Shown here piece after piece: positions 38,489-48,820 of a stretch of 64,000 nt of DNA; position 1 is the first letter of the stretch; every line of letters starts with the position of its first letter. The DNA is from Atlantibacter hermannii (GTDB taxonomy: Bacteria; Pseudomonadota; Gammaproteobacteria; Enterobacterales; Enterobacteriaceae). Under the pieces are notes generated by a model, which ran no database searches, was not told the DNA's origin, and worked only from the letters and a program-made list of their open reading frames with translations. The DNA lies in NCBI RefSeq assembly GCF_009907385.1, contig NZ_JAAATR010000005.1:1-64000 (forward strand), in the 5' to 3' direction. The position numbers and the translations under genes were made by a program.

Positions 38489-38814
38489 TGAAAGACGATA
38501 ACAGCCGGTTAGTCTACTCTACTGAAACCGGGCGCATTGATGAGCCGAAAGCGCAGCCTGAGCGCCCGAAAGGGGACGGTATTGTGCGCATACAACGCCA
38601 GACCAGCGGACGTAAGGGAAAGGGCGTCTGTTTGATCACCGGCATCGATGAGGATGATGCGACGCTGAATAAAATCGCGGCTGAGCTGAAAAAGAAATGC
38701 GGTTGTGGCGGCGCGGTTAAGGACGGGATTATTGAAATCCAGGGTGATAAGCGCGATTTAATCAAATCGCTGCTGGAAGCGAAAGGGATGAAAGTTAAAC
38801 TGGCGGGTGGATAA
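38488..38814 (+). CDS. yciH: YciH, SUI1/eIF1-family translation factor homologue
   Basis: A 108-residue member of the SUI1 (eIF1) family; in E. coli it can act like an initiation-fidelity factor and inhibit translation under stress. The conserved C-terminal block GKGVCLITGI, KKKCGCGGAVKDG and IEIQGD is complete. It overlaps pyrF by one base, indicating coupling. Confidence 0.95.
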   Translation: MKDDNSRLVYSTETGRIDEPKAQPERPKGDGIVRIQRQTSGRKGKGVCLITGIDEDDATLNKIAAELKKKCGCGGAVKDGIIEIQGDKRDLIKSLLEAKGMKVKLAGG

Positions 38815-38818
38815 AATA

Positions 38819-38850
38819 ATATGGCCACGGTAAATACCGTGGCCATTAAT
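38819..38850 (+). terminator. Long hairpin after yciH
   Basis: ATGGCCACGGTA (38821-38832) pairs perfectly with TACCGTGGCCAT (38835-38846), a 12-base stem with a two-base gap, followed by TAATTTC. It lies between pyrF-yciH and the convergent osmB. Confidence 0.65.
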
Positions 38851-38922
38851 TTCGACTGCAGTAAAGCCAAACGTGAAATACTGTGCGTTCTTTACGTTAA
38901 AGCATTATTCCTGACACTGTGA

Positions 38923-39138
38923 TTAGTCAATCTGGTGACCGATAATACCGCCCACCGCTGCGCCACCTAATGTACCCAGGGTGCTGCCGTCAGTCAGTAC
39001 GGAACCACCAATTGCGCCGGCGCCCGCGCCGATAGCGGTGTTACGGTCGCGTTTAGACCAGTTGGAACATGCGCTCAGAGACATAACCAGGGTAACAGCG
39101 AGCATCGCAGCAGCGGCTTTTTTGTAATTTAATGTCAT
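38923..39138 (-). CDS. osmB: Osmotically inducible lipoprotein OsmB
   Basis: A 71-residue outer-membrane lipoprotein induced by high osmolarity and stationary phase. The signal peptide ends in the lipobox LSAC (Cys about 24); the mature part is glycine-rich (AIGAGAGAIGG, GTLGGAAVGGIIGHQ), forming a glycine-zipper as in E. coli. The 250-base upstream region (39139-39391) is where its stress promoters should lie; I could not assign them. Confidence 0.95.
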   Translation of the reverse strand: MTLNYKKAAAAMLAVTLVMSLSACSNWSKRDRNTAIGAGAGAIGGSVLTDGSTLGTLGGAAVGGIIGHQID

Positions 39139-39391
39139 AATACTTTCTCCTGAATAATTGATTCACGGAAGGAAGTCACGCTTTAAGTATAGAAGCTCTC
39201 TGCCATATAAAACGTCTCTCCGTGAAACGGGGTTGCGTCAGGTCATTCACATCACGCAGGTGATAGTTACTTCCTGTGATATCGCTACAGTAATTTTAAA
39301 TTCTTTGTAACATTGATACAGGTAAATAGTCCTAATTGGGCGATGGGAATAGTCTCAGAGAGTGGGCCGGCTTAACAGCGGCCCTAAAATA

Positions 39392-40150
39392 TTACGCGGC
39401 GGGGAATTGTGGGATCAGGTTTACCTCGAGCCCGGTATGTTGAAGGTGGCGTAAAGCGTCGGCTTTAATCCCGTCATCAGTAATAACGCGACTAAAACTA
39501 TTAGCCGGACTGAGCGTATAGGGATGCACTGCGCCGAATTTGGAACTGTCGGTTAGCACAATCGCTTCGCCACCTTTTTCAAGGACGGCGTTAACCACAT
39601 CGGTGCGCATCATATCGCGACCGGTAAAGCCGGTTTCTGGCTGCCAACCATCAATGCCGATAAACGCCTTGCTGAAATGTACCTGGCGCACGTACTGGCG
39701 AGTGAGAGGACCCACCATACTTTCGCTTTTCTTCTGATAGATCCCGCCCAGCAAAATGACTTCGCAGTCCGTTTCTTTAAGAAGATGAGCAATGTATCCG
39801 CTAACGGTAATCAGGGTGACGTTTTTCTGCTCGGCAAGCGTGCGGGCCAGTAATGCGTTGCTGCTGCCATTTTCTATGAACACCGTTTCGCCGTCGTTCA
39901 CCAGTGAGGCTGCGAACTCTGCCAGACGCCGCTTCAGCGCATAGTTATTCAACATTCGCGTTTCCACATCGTCGCTGTCCAGGGGAACCGCGTAACCGTG
40001 TGCACGGCGTAAATAACTGTGCTTCTCCAGTAGATTCAGGTCCTGGCGAATGGTCACCTCGGAAACGCCGGTGATTTTCGCTAAATCAGAGACGCTCATA
40101 CGGCCCTGGTCGATGACCATTTGCAAAATAATTTGTTGTCGAGAATTCAT
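39392..40150 (-). CDS. yciT: DeoR-family transcriptional regulator YciT
   Basis: A 252-residue repressor-type protein: an N-terminal DeoR helix-turn-helix (about 5-57, [27 protein letters not shown]) and a sugar-phosphate-binding domain with [13 protein letters not shown] and FIGIDG. In E. coli it has been linked to osmotic-stress genes. It is encoded next to osmB on the same strand. Confidence 0.93.
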   Translation of the reverse strand: MNSRQQIILQMVIDQGRMSVSDLAKITGVSEVTIRQDLNLLEKHSYLRRAHGYAVPLDSDDVETRMLNNYALKRRLAEFAASLVNDGETVFIENGSSNALLARTLAEQKNVTLITVSGYIAHLLKETDCEVILLGGIYQKKSESMVGPLTRQYVRQVHFSKAFIGIDGWQPETGFTGRDMMRTDVVNAVLEKGGEAIVLTDSSKFGAVHPYTLSPANSFSRVITDDGIKADALRHLQHTGLEVNLIPQFPAA

Positions 40151-40191
40151 ATCAGCAAGTTTAGCGTGGCAGAGCCATCTATCAGTGAAGC

Positions 40192-40230
40192 CTGCTGTTC
40201 TGCGCGATGCACTATCACGCAGAACAGCAG
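40192..40230. repeat. 13-bp perfect inverted repeat upstream of yciT
   Basis: CTGCTGTTCTGCG (40192-40204) and its exact complement (40218-40230) flank a 13-base loop, 42 bases upstream of the yciT start. No T-run follows on either strand. As DNA it could be an autoregulatory operator for YciT; as RNA it would be a very stable leader stem. Confidence 0.7.
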
Positions 40231-40292
40231 TGCGAAAAGATGAGTGTGACCGTTTAAGCGCAGCGATTCAACTTTAAAAATATATGCTGCTT

Positions 40293-40312
40293 ACAAAACC
40301 GCCAGGGGCGGT
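40293..40312 (-). terminator. Terminator of yciZ
   Basis: On the minus strand ACCGCC-CCT-GGCGGT is followed by TTTTGT, directly after the yciZ stop codon. Confidence 0.7.
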
Positions 40313-40327
40313 ACGGTATCGCAGCAA

Positions 40328-40510
40328 CTATATTTCCCACGGCGCTTTGGGCTGAAAGGGTAATTCATCGTCGCGCCCCTGGTCCTGCGCCAGTAATTCG
40401 GCTTTTAAAATTTCGAGATTATTAATGGCTGAGTGGTAATCACCGGCCACCAGAATATCCAGCACGGTGTCGATTCGATGGGCAAGGGCTTTGGCGTCGA
40501 GCGTTGACAT
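40328..40510 (-). CDS. yciZ: UPF0509 family protein YciZ
   Basis: A 60-residue cytoplasmic protein of unknown function; the core [31 protein letters not shown] and the ending KAPWEI match E. coli YciZ. It is divergent from rpfF. Confidence 0.9.
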   Translation of the reverse strand: MSTLDAKALAHRIDTVLDILVAGDYHSAINNLEILKAELLAQDQGRDDELPFQPKAPWEI

Positions 40511-40663
40511 GATGCGTCCTTATTCATTAAGCAGCCACCATGATGCTAAAAAGCGCTGCAAAAGAGAAGCCTTGAGGCGGGCTTTACGCCGGTCTCAACC
40601 AATTATTTGATCTTAAAACATAAAGAATAATTATAAATAGCTGCAATCACCCACCGACGTAAT

Positions 40664-40697
40664 TGCGGTGAATTAGTCTTTCTCTGCGGTTACCGCA
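40664..40697 (+). promoter_or_regulatory. Operator-like repeats upstream of rpfF
   Basis: TGCGGT-T-ACCGCA (40685-40697) is a perfect 13-base palindrome ending 11 bases before the ribosome-binding site. A further TGCGGT half-site lies at 40664-40669, 21 bases or two helical turns upstream. This arrangement suggests a dimeric regulator binding on one face of the helix near the promoter. The regulator is unknown. Confidence 0.5.
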
Positions 40698-40719
40698 TTC
40701 ACATTAGAGAGGAATGACT

Positions 40720-41589
40720 ATGACAGTTCTTAATCACCCCACCTGCAAATTATTCACCGATCCTGGCCGCTTCACGCAACTCTGCGCTTACTATGAGGAG
40801 GAGCGCCGTACCGTCTGGATGATGCTGCGGGCGCAGCCGCGGCCTTGCTTTAATCATGCTCTGATAGAAGAAATCATGAACCTGGGTTATCTGGTGCAGA
40901 AAAGTGAATACCGGGTCGATTTCTGGGTGACCGGTTCTCTGGTTCCAGGCATCTACAATGCAGGCGGCGATTTGCACTTTTTTGTCGATTGCATTCGCAA
41001 CGGACGGCGTGAAGCGCTGCGCGCCTATGCGCGCGCCTGCGTGGATTGCGTACATGCGGCTTCAAGAGGGTTTGATACCGGCGCGATTAGCCTTGCCATG
41101 GTCGAAGGCAGCGCATTAGGCGGCGGGTTTGAGGCGGCGTTGGCGCACCATTTTGTGTTGGCGCAGCGCGATGCCCGCCTCGGTTTTCCGGAGGTGGCGT
41201 TTAATCTGTTTCCAGGGATGGGCGGCTATTCGCTGGTAACCCGTCGGGCAGGGATGCGGCTTGCCGAGAATCTCATTCTTACCGGCGAGTCGCACACCGC
41301 CGAATGGCATCAGCAGAATGGCCTGGTGGATGAATTATTCGAACCCGGCCAGGGCTATATCGCTACCCGGACCTTTATCGACACGCTGCAACCCCGGCTT
41401 AACGGCGTGCGCGCGATGTTACGCGCCCGCCAGCGGGTAATGACGCTGCCGCGTGCTGAATTGATGGATATTACCGAGGACTGGGTGGAGGCGGCTTTTT
41501 GTCTGGAGCCGAAGGATATCGCCTATATGGAACGGCTGGTGCTGTTGCAAAATCGCCACACCACCAGCGCGTTGCGAAAAGCCAGTTAA
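40720..41589 (+). CDS. rpfF: RpfF-type DSF synthase (crotonase family)
   Basis: A crotonase-fold enzyme that makes diffusible signal factor, a cis-2-unsaturated fatty acid, by dehydrating a 3-hydroxyacyl-ACP and releasing the free acid. It is 289 residues, the Xanthomonas RpfF length. The two catalytic glutamates stand in the family motifs [11 protein letters not shown] (about 138) and [17 protein letters not shown] (about 158). ATG 40720 is chosen because AGAGGA has correct spacing to it; ATG 40714 is too close. It is convergent with rpfR and shares its TTAA stop. E. coli lacks this gene. The family assignment is firm; the exact acyl chain made is not deducible. Confidence 0.87.
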   Translation: MTVLNHPTCKLFTDPGRFTQLCAYYEEERRTVWMMLRAQPRPCFNHALIEEIMNLGYLVQKSEYRVDFWVTGSLVPGIYNAGGDLHFFVDCIRNGRREALRAYARACVDCVHAASRGFDTGAISLAMVEGSALGGGFEAALAHHFVLAQRDARLGFPEVAFNLFPGMGGYSLVTRRAGMRLAENLILTGESHTAEWHQQNGLVDELFEPGQGYIATRTFIDTLQPRLNGVRAMLRARQRVMTLPRAELMDITEDWVEAAFCLEPKDIAYMERLVLLQNRHTTSALRKAS

Positions 41590-43577
41590 CGCATCATTCT
41601 GGTTTGATAGCGTTTGAGCCAGCGCTCGAGTGCGGCAGCAGGCATTGGCTTAGCAAATAAGAATCCTTGCCGTTCATTGACGCCGTTCTTAGTCAGAAAG
41701 GCGTCTTCTTTTGCGTTTTCCACACCCTCTGCAATCACCTGGAGATTCAACGCCTGGGCCACGGCCACAATCGCGCGCACCAGCGACTGCGACACCGACT
41801 GTTTATGCACATTGCTGACAAAAGTCTGGTCGAGTTTTATCGCGTCGATGGGGAAACGCGCCAGCTGAGACAGCGACGAATAACCGGTCCCGAAATCATC
41901 CAGATGAATTTGCGCCCCGAGGCTGCTGAATTGCTGGATCACCGACAGCGCCAGCTCCTCGTTCTCAATTAAACAGCTTTCGGTTAGCTCTACATCAATG
42001 GGGCAGTATTCGAAATCCAGGTCCGCCAGCGCCTGTTTTAAATCGGTAAAAATGGTTTGATCGGCAAGCTGACGTGCCGAGACGTTAACCGCAACCCGCA
42101 GATTAATCCCTTTATCGCGCCACTTCGCCACCTGGCGCACCACATCGAGCATAACCCAGCGCCCAAGCGGCACAATCAGCCCCGATTCTTCCGCATAGGC
42201 GATAAAATCCTGCGGCTGGATCATACCGCGCTCTGGCGACTGCCAGCGCACCAGCGCTTCCACGCTGCGTACCTCGCCGCGCCAGGTAACTTTCGGCTGA
42301 TAGTGGATAACCAGCTGATCGTTATCCAGCGCTTTGCGCAGATTAGTATCGAGCCATAAATACTCAAATACCCTTTGGTTCATCTCTGGCGAGAAGACGC
42401 AAAACTTGCCGCGCCCGCCTTCTTTAGCGGTATACATGGCGGTATCGGCGTTGCGGATCACGCTCTCATGATCCAACCCGTGCTGCGGCGCCAGGGCGAT
42501 ACCCAGTGAACAGCTGGTATAGACTTCGATAAGCCCGATGCGGAACGGCTGTTTCAACCGGGTGAGTATGCGTGACGCCATGGCTTCCAGCGCGCTCTGG
42601 GAGGTGTCGTTGGCCAGCACGATGAACTCGTCGCCGCCGAGCCGCGCCAGTACCTGTCCCTCTTCGAGGCAGCTTAATATCGCCAGCGAAACCGACTGGA
42701 GAAGCTGATCGCCGAACAGATGCCCATAGGCATCATTCACTTTTTTGAAATTATCCAAATCCAGATACACCACGCCGACCTGGGTTTCGGCGCGCTGGGT
42801 AATGGCTTCAGTAATTAACTCATATATGGCGTTGCGGTTGGGTAAACCGGTAACGGTATCGGTGTTGGCCAATACGCGTAAGCGCTCCTGGGCGCGCCGC
42901 TCTTCGGTAATATCAGTGCCGGAACAGATAAGAAAAATTTCATTTTTTCCGCTGCCGCTGTGGACAAATTTATTGCGGAATAAAAATAAGCGCTGCCCTT
43001 TACGGGTTTTAATCCACCGTTCGACTTCATATGAGTTGCCGTCGCGAAAGAACGTGGATATATTCTGACGGGACGCTGCGGCTTCCGTCGGGCTCATAAA
43101 TAATTTATAGACGTTCTGGCCGATAACTTCGTGCTCTTTAAGCCCGGTGTATTCTTCACATAACCGGTTAAAGCGCTGGATATTTCCCATCTTATCGAGA
43201 ATAACAATCACCGAATTCGCTTCGGATACCACTTGTTCGGCGAATGACAGTCCCTGGACTAAATCCCGTGCGACGGAAGGGGTATCATTCCACGCGGATG
43301 CCGTGCCTGCCCATTCCCGTCGGGAAATTTTTCGGCCCACTAAATGTAATGGCATCGTCACGCCAAAAAAAGAAACGTTAAGGGTGACGCTGGACGTGAT
43401 TACCGTCATTTCACGTATTAGTGATGCTTCTTCGGGCGTCAGACTAATAACCTGATTGCTGTCGCCATTTTCCGTTGCGGATAATTGCAACGCGTTACTA
43501 TCCAGCGGGAGCCGCCAGTAAGGGCTGGCCGTTCCCAAATAGCGATACAGCAAGTTTTGTTCCAGGTCATCTTTCAT
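41586..43577 (-). CDS. rpfR: RpfR: DSF-sensing PAS-GGDEF-EAL cyclic-di-GMP enzyme
   Basis: Orthologue of E. coli PdeR (Gmr, YciR) and of Cronobacter/Burkholderia RpfR. It is 663 residues: an N-terminal RpfF-interaction domain (about 1-95), a PAS sensor (about 108-228), a GGDEF domain with intact GGDEF (314-318), and an EAL domain with EAL (440-442) and DDFGTGYSS (560-568). In the characterised family, DSF binding to PAS stimulates c-di-GMP hydrolysis, and RpfF binding the N-terminal domain modulates activity. Both enzymatic motifs being intact suggests a bifunctional protein. It lies next to rpfF, which E. coli has lost or never had. Confidence 0.9.
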   Translation of the reverse strand: MKDDLEQNLLYRYLGTASPYWRLPLDSNALQLSATENGDSNQVISLTPEEASLIREMTVITSSVTLNVSFFGVTMPLHLVGRKISRREWAGTASAWNDTPSVARDLVQGLSFAEQVVSEANSVIVILDKMGNIQRFNRLCEEYTGLKEHEVIGQNVYKLFMSPTEAAASRQNISTFFRDGNSYEVERWIKTRKGQRLFLFRNKFVHSGSGKNEIFLICSGTDITEERRAQERLRVLANTDTVTGLPNRNAIYELITEAITQRAETQVGVVYLDLDNFKKVNDAYGHLFGDQLLQSVSLAILSCLEEGQVLARLGGDEFIVLANDTSQSALEAMASRILTRLKQPFRIGLIEVYTSCSLGIALAPQHGLDHESVIRNADTAMYTAKEGGRGKFCVFSPEMNQRVFEYLWLDTNLRKALDNDQLVIHYQPKVTWRGEVRSVEALVRWQSPERGMIQPQDFIAYAEESGLIVPLGRWVMLDVVRQVAKWRDKGINLRVAVNVSARQLADQTIFTDLKQALADLDFEYCPIDVELTESCLIENEELALSVIQQFSSLGAQIHLDDFGTGYSSLSQLARFPIDAIKLDQTFVSNVHKQSVSQSLVRAIVAVAQALNLQVIAEGVENAKEDAFLTKNGVNERQGFLFAKPMPAAALERWLKRYQTRMMR

Positions 43578-43839
43578 GGGTTCTCCTGAACACCGTTTTA
43601 AAATCGCAACCGCTGAATTTTATAACGAAAATCAAGCGTTACTGGCAAGCAGGATTAGGACGTAATTATTTTGTTTTTACAGAAGTTAATTGATTTTTCG
43701 TGGCAATGTGAAGTGTAGCACTAACTGATTAGTTCATCGTTATTAATGAATAACAACGCTGTACGTTATTTTACCGGATAAAGTCGACTGGCGCTGCGAG
43801 CAGAAACGATAATATTGATCCGCTTTCCCCGTTAAAATC

Positions 43840-43867
43840 CGAAAACTCCCCGGCGTTAACCGGGGAG
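43840..43867 (-). terminator. Terminator of rnb
   Basis: On the minus strand CTCCCCGG-TTAACG-CCGGGGAG is followed by TTTTC, directly after the rnb stop. Confidence 0.8.
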
Positions 43868-43874
43868 GAAGGGA

Positions 43875-45809
43875 TTACGCTGCCGGACGCGCAATCACGC
43901 TCCGGGTTTCCATACGCACTTCAGCAATGGTCACATCAATAACGTCAGTGACTTTATAGGCCACTTCGCCCTTGATCTGCACGGTGCCGTGTTCCTGGCT
44001 GCATACGAGTTCATCGCGCACAGCATGAAGGAACGGCGCAGGAATAAACGCCACCGCGCCATTATCCACCAGGCGCACGCGCATACCGCCGCGGCTGATA
44101 TCGATAATTTCTGCCGCGAAGCGGGTATCGGTGCCGGCTTTGTCTTTCAGGAACCGCGCATACAACCAGTCGCCGACGTCGCGCTCCGCCATACGGTTGG
44201 CGCGGCGGCGTTCCGCCATCGGCGTCAGCACATCTTCCTGCGGACGCTCTGCGGTTTCGCCTTTGATGATGGCTTTCAGCAGACGATGGTTAATCATGTC
44301 GCCATACTTGCGAATCGGCGACGTCCAGGTGGCATAGGCTTCAAGACCAAGGCCAAAGTGCGCGCCCGGCTCGGTGCTGATTTCCGCGAAGGACTGGAAG
44401 CGGCGGATGCGGCTGTCCAGGAAGCCGGTTGGTTGGGCGTCCAGTTCGCGACGCAGTTTACAGAAGCCTTCCAGCGTAAGCACTTCCTGGGCATCAACAT
44501 GCATGCCATGGGATTGCAGCAGGCTAGCCAGTTGCTCAGTATTCGCCGGATCGAACCCAGCGTGAACGTTGTAAATGCCGAAGCCCAGCTTATCGCGCAG
44601 CACGCGCGCGGCGCAGACGTTGGCAGCGATCATCGATTCTTCCACGATGCGGTTGGCGATGCGGCGCGGCTCAGCCACGATATCCAGCACTTCGCCTTTC
44701 TCGCCCAGCACAAAACGGTAGTCCGGGCGGTCTTTAAATACCAGCGCATGCTGGTGGCGCCAGCTGTAACGGCGCTCGCAGACCTGTTGCAGCAGGCGGA
44801 TCTGGTGGGCAATGGCGTCGCTTTCCGGCTGCCATTCGCCGCTGTTTTCCAGCCAGTCGGAGACGTTGTCATAGGCCAGCTTGGCTTTAGACTCTACGGT
44901 AGCGGCAAAGAAACGAATTTCGTCAGCAATAGCGCCGTCCTGCTGGATCACCATGCGGCAGGCCAGCGCCGGACGCGCTTGATGGGCGCGCAGCGAGCAG
45001 AGATCGTCTGACAGCTCGCGCGGCAGCATCGGGATATTAAAGCCCGGCAAATAGTTGGTAAACGCCCTGACTTTCGCCAACCCGTCGAGTTTGCTGTTCG
45101 GTGCGATCCAGGCGGTAGGGTCGGCAATCGCCACGGTCAGCGCCAGGCTGCCGTCTTCACGCTGTTCGACAAACAGCGCATCGTCCATATCTTCGGTGCT
45201 GGCGCTGTCGATGGTGACAAAATCCAGCGCGGTGAGATCTTCGCGCACCAGGCCTTCATCCAGCATCTCCGTCGCCACGCCGTTTGGCGCTTCGCGCTCC
45301 AGATTATGGCGCGCCAGGGTGACCCACCACGGGGCGAAATGGTCGTCGCCAAAGGTGATGTACTGGGTGAGTTCCGCAAAGAAACCGCGATCGCCTTTCA
45401 GCGGGTGGCGGCGCATTTCTGCTACAGCCCAGTCGCCGTTCTGGAAATCATGCTCAACATTCCGGGCGGCGCGGCAGGAGATCACGTCTTTAATCAGGGG
45501 ATGATCCGGTACGATGGAAAGACGGTCGTCTTTCTTTTGTATCCGGCCAACGAAGCGGGTCAGGAAAGGTTCAATCAGCGTTTCTGGTTCCGCGCTTTCT
45601 TTCTCTTTTTCAGTGTGGATCACAGCGCTGATCCGGTCGCCGTGCATCACTTTTTTCATCTGCGGCGGCGGAATGAAATAGCTTTTTTGCGCGTCAACTT
45701 CGAGAAAACCAAATCCTTTTTCGGTGGCTTTTACCACGCCTTCGGCGCGTGGCGTTTGGGAATGCAGTTGCTGTTTAAGCTGCGCTAGCAGCGGGTTATC
45801 CTGAAACAT
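43875..45809 (-). CDS. rnb: Exoribonuclease II
   Basis: RNase II degrades single-stranded RNA 3' to 5' processively. It is 644 residues, the E. coli length: two N-terminal cold-shock domains (about 1-180), the RNB catalytic domain with the metal-binding aspartates in [15 protein letters not shown] (about 200-214), and a C-terminal S1 domain (about 560-640). It is monocistronic, with a terminator behind it. Confidence 0.97.
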   Translation of the reverse strand: MFQDNPLLAQLKQQLHSQTPRAEGVVKATEKGFGFLEVDAQKSYFIPPPQMKKVMHGDRISAVIHTEKEKESAEPETLIEPFLTRFVGRIQKKDDRLSIVPDHPLIKDVISCRAARNVEHDFQNGDWAVAEMRRHPLKGDRGFFAELTQYITFGDDHFAPWWVTLARHNLEREAPNGVATEMLDEGLVREDLTALDFVTIDSASTEDMDDALFVEQREDGSLALTVAIADPTAWIAPNSKLDGLAKVRAFTNYLPGFNIPMLPRELSDDLCSLRAHQARPALACRMVIQQDGAIADEIRFFAATVESKAKLAYDNVSDWLENSGEWQPESDAIAHQIRLLQQVCERRYSWRHQHALVFKDRPDYRFVLGEKGEVLDIVAEPRRIANRIVEESMIAANVCAARVLRDKLGFGIYNVHAGFDPANTEQLASLLQSHGMHVDAQEVLTLEGFCKLRRELDAQPTGFLDSRIRRFQSFAEISTEPGAHFGLGLEAYATWTSPIRKYGDMINHRLLKAIIKGETAERPQEDVLTPMAERRRANRMAERDVGDWLYARFLKDKAGTDTRFAAEIIDISRGGMRVRLVDNGAVAFIPAPFLHAVRDELVCSQEHGTVQIKGEVAYKVTDVIDVTIAEVRMETRSVIARPAA

Positions 45810-45909
45810 ATTTTCGCATTTTCGTGGCCAATTGAGCGGCTGACAGTTTTACGCGATTCCGGGGGTGGCAGCAAGCGCTCTTTGCCCTCTCATCGCGAGT
45901 TCGCGCGGT

Positions 45910-47070
45910 TCAGACGATATCACCCAATCCCAGTTTCAGGCGATTAAGCCAGCCGCAGAACCCTGTCCATACCAGCAAGCGCAGCGCCTGATCGGAAGAT
46001 AATCCTTGCGCTATTAACGGCTGAAAATGCGCCGGGCTAAAACGGTCGGGTGCGCGAGTCAGCCACTGGGCGGCGTGAATGACGGCTCGCTCTAAGGGAT
46101 GATGATGGCTCCAGGCGTTCATGGCCCGTTCGCCGTTACGCACCGCATCGACCAGGCCTCCGTCACCGCTCCATGTCTGCGCCGTATCGTTAAAGCAGGC
46201 GACGCTACCGTTGATCCGGGCGCTGATCAGCGCGGCGAGACGGGCGACAGGGTAGATATCCTGCGAGGGCTGCAACTGCGTACTGAGCTCCACAAGAGGT
46301 TCTAGCGCCAGCGGATCCTGAATCATTATACCCGCCAGTTCGCGCAACAGCGGCTGCTGAGCGCACTGTAAAAAGCGCTCTGTAAGCCGTTCGTTAGCCA
46401 GCGGCGCGTCGTATTGAGGTAAATCGGCGCGCCACGTTGCCGACGTTTGTTGGAAACGTTCAGCGGGCGCGTCCTGCTGAATATCAAAACCCGGCAGCCA
46501 GCGTACCGGTATCCCCATCGCGGCTTGAAAAGCCGCAATCACTCGCGCCTGAAAACCGACAAAGCCGATAATCTGGTTAAACGCGACGATATCGCAGGTG
46601 GACAACCCGGCATCTTCGAGCTGGCGGCGTAAATTGCCATCAATCAACGTTGGCTGGCTGGCAAGTTGGCGCGCGTACTGGGTGATTAGCGTTAAGCGGC
46701 GATTGCTTTCCCGGGAGGAGTCAGGACCGGGCAACGGGGTGAGACGGGCAGCATAATGATTACACAGCCGCTGTACGCCATACACCTGCGCCACCGTGAG
46801 CGCGGTGCTCAGACGGTCATAGCTGCTCAGCGTATTGAGCCGGTTGGCTACGAGGTGCTCGGGGAAAAACAGCGCGCTCAGTTTACGGGCAGTGGATAAC
46901 CAAAGCCGGTGAGGCGCCAGCAGGGCGGCATCGACCGTGAGATCCAACAAAAACCGATCCCGCACATGGGCAGCTTCCGGTACGAGCGACACCACATCAT
47001 CAGGAAGACGACTTGACTGAGTTTCATGATACCAGTGGTTACGACCGGTTTCGCGGCGGCGTTGTTCCAT
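45910..47070 (-). CDS. yciW: Putative oxidoreductase YciW
   Basis: A 386-residue protein with two helical CMD/AhpD-like halves. In E. coli it belongs to the CysB-dependent cysteine/methionine metabolism group, but the reaction is not established. ATG 47070 (MEQRRRETGRNHWYHETQSSR) fits the family N-terminus and has AAGGAA six bases upstream; the frame extends ten codons further to 47100 without support. It lies downstream of fabI on the same strand but with its own start region. Confidence 0.85.
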   Translation of the reverse strand: MEQRRRETGRNHWYHETQSSRLPDDVVSLVPEAAHVRDRFLLDLTVDAALLAPHRLWLSTARKLSALFFPEHLVANRLNTLSSYDRLSTALTVAQVYGVQRLCNHYAARLTPLPGPDSSRESNRRLTLITQYARQLASQPTLIDGNLRRQLEDAGLSTCDIVAFNQIIGFVGFQARVIAAFQAAMGIPVRWLPGFDIQQDAPAERFQQTSATWRADLPQYDAPLANERLTERFLQCAQQPLLRELAGIMIQDPLALEPLVELSTQLQPSQDIYPVARLAALISARINGSVACFNDTAQTWSGDGGLVDAVRNGERAMNAWSHHHPLERAVIHAAQWLTRAPDRFSPAHFQPLIAQGLSSDQALRLLVWTGFCGWLNRLKLGLGDIV

Positions 47071-47101
47071 GAGCTTTCCTTGAAAAAATGAAAGACCCAA
47101 A

Positions 47102-47161
47102 GCCCGATCGGCTTACCGGGCCTGGTTCGCAGCCTTATCCTGGCCTAAGGGCAACGGCCCA
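47102..47161. repeat. REP-like extragenic palindromic sequence
   Basis: On the minus strand this segment reads AGGCCAGGATAAGGCTGCG followed by GCCCGGTAAGC...GCCCG-type stems, resembling the enterobacterial REP pattern (GGCCGGATAAGGCG). It sits between fabI and yciW, a typical intergenic position. The match is imperfect and only one copy was noticed. Confidence 0.35.
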
Positions 47162-47232
47162 CAAAAGATTGTTCAGTGATATTTAAGATCGGAAAGCTAT
47201 AAACAAGGGGAGGGCAATACGGCGCGGGGAAT

Positions 47233-47260
47233 AAAAAAGGCGGGCTTCAGGCCCGCCTTA
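47233..47260 (-). terminator. Terminator of fabI
   Basis: On the minus strand AAGGCGGGC-CTGAA-GCCCGCCTT is followed by TTTTATT, a strong intrinsic terminator. Confidence 0.9.
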
Positions 47261-47278
47261 GCAATCGAGCAGAGGGAA

Positions 47279-48067
47279 TTATTTCAGTTCCAGCTCGTTC
47301 ATCGCAGCGATGCTGAAGCCGCCGTCGACGTGAACCACTTCGCCGGTAATGCCTGCGGAAAGATCGGAGCACAGGAAGGCTGCGCTATTACCCACATCTT
47401 CAATGGTAACGGTACGGCGAATCGGGGTTACCGCTTCGCAATGCGCCAGCATTTTACGGAAGTCTTTAATACCGGAGGCCGCCAGCGTGCGGATTGGACC
47501 CGCAGAGATACCGTTAACGCGCACGCCTTCCGGACCCATTGCATTGGCCATATAACGAACGTTAGCTTCCAGCGAGGCTTTAGCCAGGCCCATCACGTTG
47601 TAGTTCGGAATCGCGCGTTCTGCACCAAGGTAGGACAATGTCAGCAGCGCGGAGCCCGGATTCAGCATTTCGCGGCTGGCTTTTGCCAGCGCTACAAAGC
47701 TATAAGAGCTGATGTCGTGAGCGATTTTAAAGCCTTCGCGGGTTACGGCGTTAACGTAATCGCCATCAAGCTGGTCGCCAGGCGCAAAACCGATAGAGTG
47801 CACGAAGCCATCGAATTTCGGCCAGACTTTTGCCAGTTCTACGAACAGCGCATCGATGCTCGCGTCTTCAGCCACATCGCACGGCAGTACGATGTTTGAG
47901 CCCAGTTGAGCGGCAAACTCTTCCACACGGCCTTTCAGCTTGTCGTTTTGATAGGTGAACGCCAGTTCAGCTCCTTCACGGTGCATCGCCTGTGCGATAC
48001 CGAAGGCGATGGAAAGTTTGCTGGCAACGCCAGTCACCAGAATGCGCTTACCGGTAAGAAAACCCAT
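47279..48067 (-). CDS. fabI: Enoyl-[acyl-carrier-protein] reductase [NADH]
   Basis: Last step of each fatty-acid elongation cycle: NADH-dependent reduction of trans-2-enoyl-ACP. It is the target of triclosan and isoniazid-like inhibitors. It is 262 residues with the FabI-type catalytic pair Tyr-x6-Lys in [11 protein letters not shown] (about 156-163), the upstream [10 protein letters not shown], and the N-terminal NADH-binding stretch [13 protein letters not shown]. Cellular saturated and unsaturated lipid supply depends on it; its product stage also precedes the DSF precursor pool used by RpfF. Confidence 0.97.
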   Translation of the reverse strand: MGFLTGKRILVTGVASKLSIAFGIAQAMHREGAELAFTYQNDKLKGRVEEFAAQLGSNIVLPCDVAEDASIDALFVELAKVWPKFDGFVHSIGFAPGDQLDGDYVNAVTREGFKIAHDISSYSFVALAKASREMLNPGSALLTLSYLGAERAIPNYNVMGLAKASLEANVRYMANAMGPEGVRVNGISAGPIRTLAASGIKDFRKMLAHCEAVTPIRRTVTIEDVGNSAAFLCSDLSAGITGEVVHVDGGFSIAAMNELELK

Positions 48068-48610
48068 AGCTTTTAATCCTTATCGTCGTTACTTATTTTG
48101 TTTTAAAATCATGCGATTATGAGTCTAAAACCAAATTGCATGGAATGCAGGCGGAAATTATAGCCCCCAAAGGGGCTGATTTGTCACGCCTTTTTGTGAA
48201 ATGAGTATGCTCGCGTATAACACATCATTCACATCAGTGATACTTTTTATAGTATACCATGACTTTAAAGAGGGACTGATCCAACCTTTCCAGGTGCGCA
48301 CATGCCAGTCGTAAGTATTGCATAGCAAGGAAATATGAAATATTGCATCGCAACTATAAATACAATCATGGAAAAAACGGGTAATATTTCCATGGTTTAT
48401 TTATTGCCATTTCAGCGAAGTATTCTCGGCTCAGGACATAAGAGGCATTATTGGCAACATAAAAGGATGTTAATTTAAAATTAACAAATGCTTCGCATGC
48501 AAACGCACAGCTTATCCGTAGTTATTATTAATTTCTTATTAGTTGAATAAGGTAATTATTGTTGTGTGTAATAACGTTATCCCCTAACCAAAGAAAATTC
48601 TACGTATGAG

Positions 48611-48631
48611 TTCTGCATATTAATTGCAGAA
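48611..48631. repeat. Inverted repeat TTCTGCA-N7-TGCAGAA
   Basis: A perfect seven-base inverted repeat with an A/T centre, about 300 bases upstream of the fimbrial major subunit. The form suits a dimeric DNA-binding protein. Confidence 0.6.
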
Positions 48632-48798
48632 ATATTAAATTTGTGTAGAGTGCGTGTTAAAATCAGGCGCTGCTCTGTAATTGTAATAGTTGCTCTTATA
48701 TTTTAAATGTCCATAATTACACTTTAATTAAATTGCATGCTATATGTATTTTTTTTAAAATTACAGTGAAGTGAAAATATATTACACTTTCAACTAAT

Positions 48799-48820
48799 GG
48801 TTATTTATATATAAATAACC
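48799..48820. repeat. Perfect 22-bp palindrome upstream of the fimbrial operon
   Basis: GGTTATTTATA followed directly by its exact complement, with no spacer, ending 104 bases before the major-subunit start codon. It could be an operator, a cruciform-forming site or a leader stem. Confidence 0.75.

Noticed and set aside
43989-45011. 340-codon open frame antisense to rnb
   Set aside because: Fully inside rnb, composition explained by the third-position GC of the real gene, no recognisable domain.
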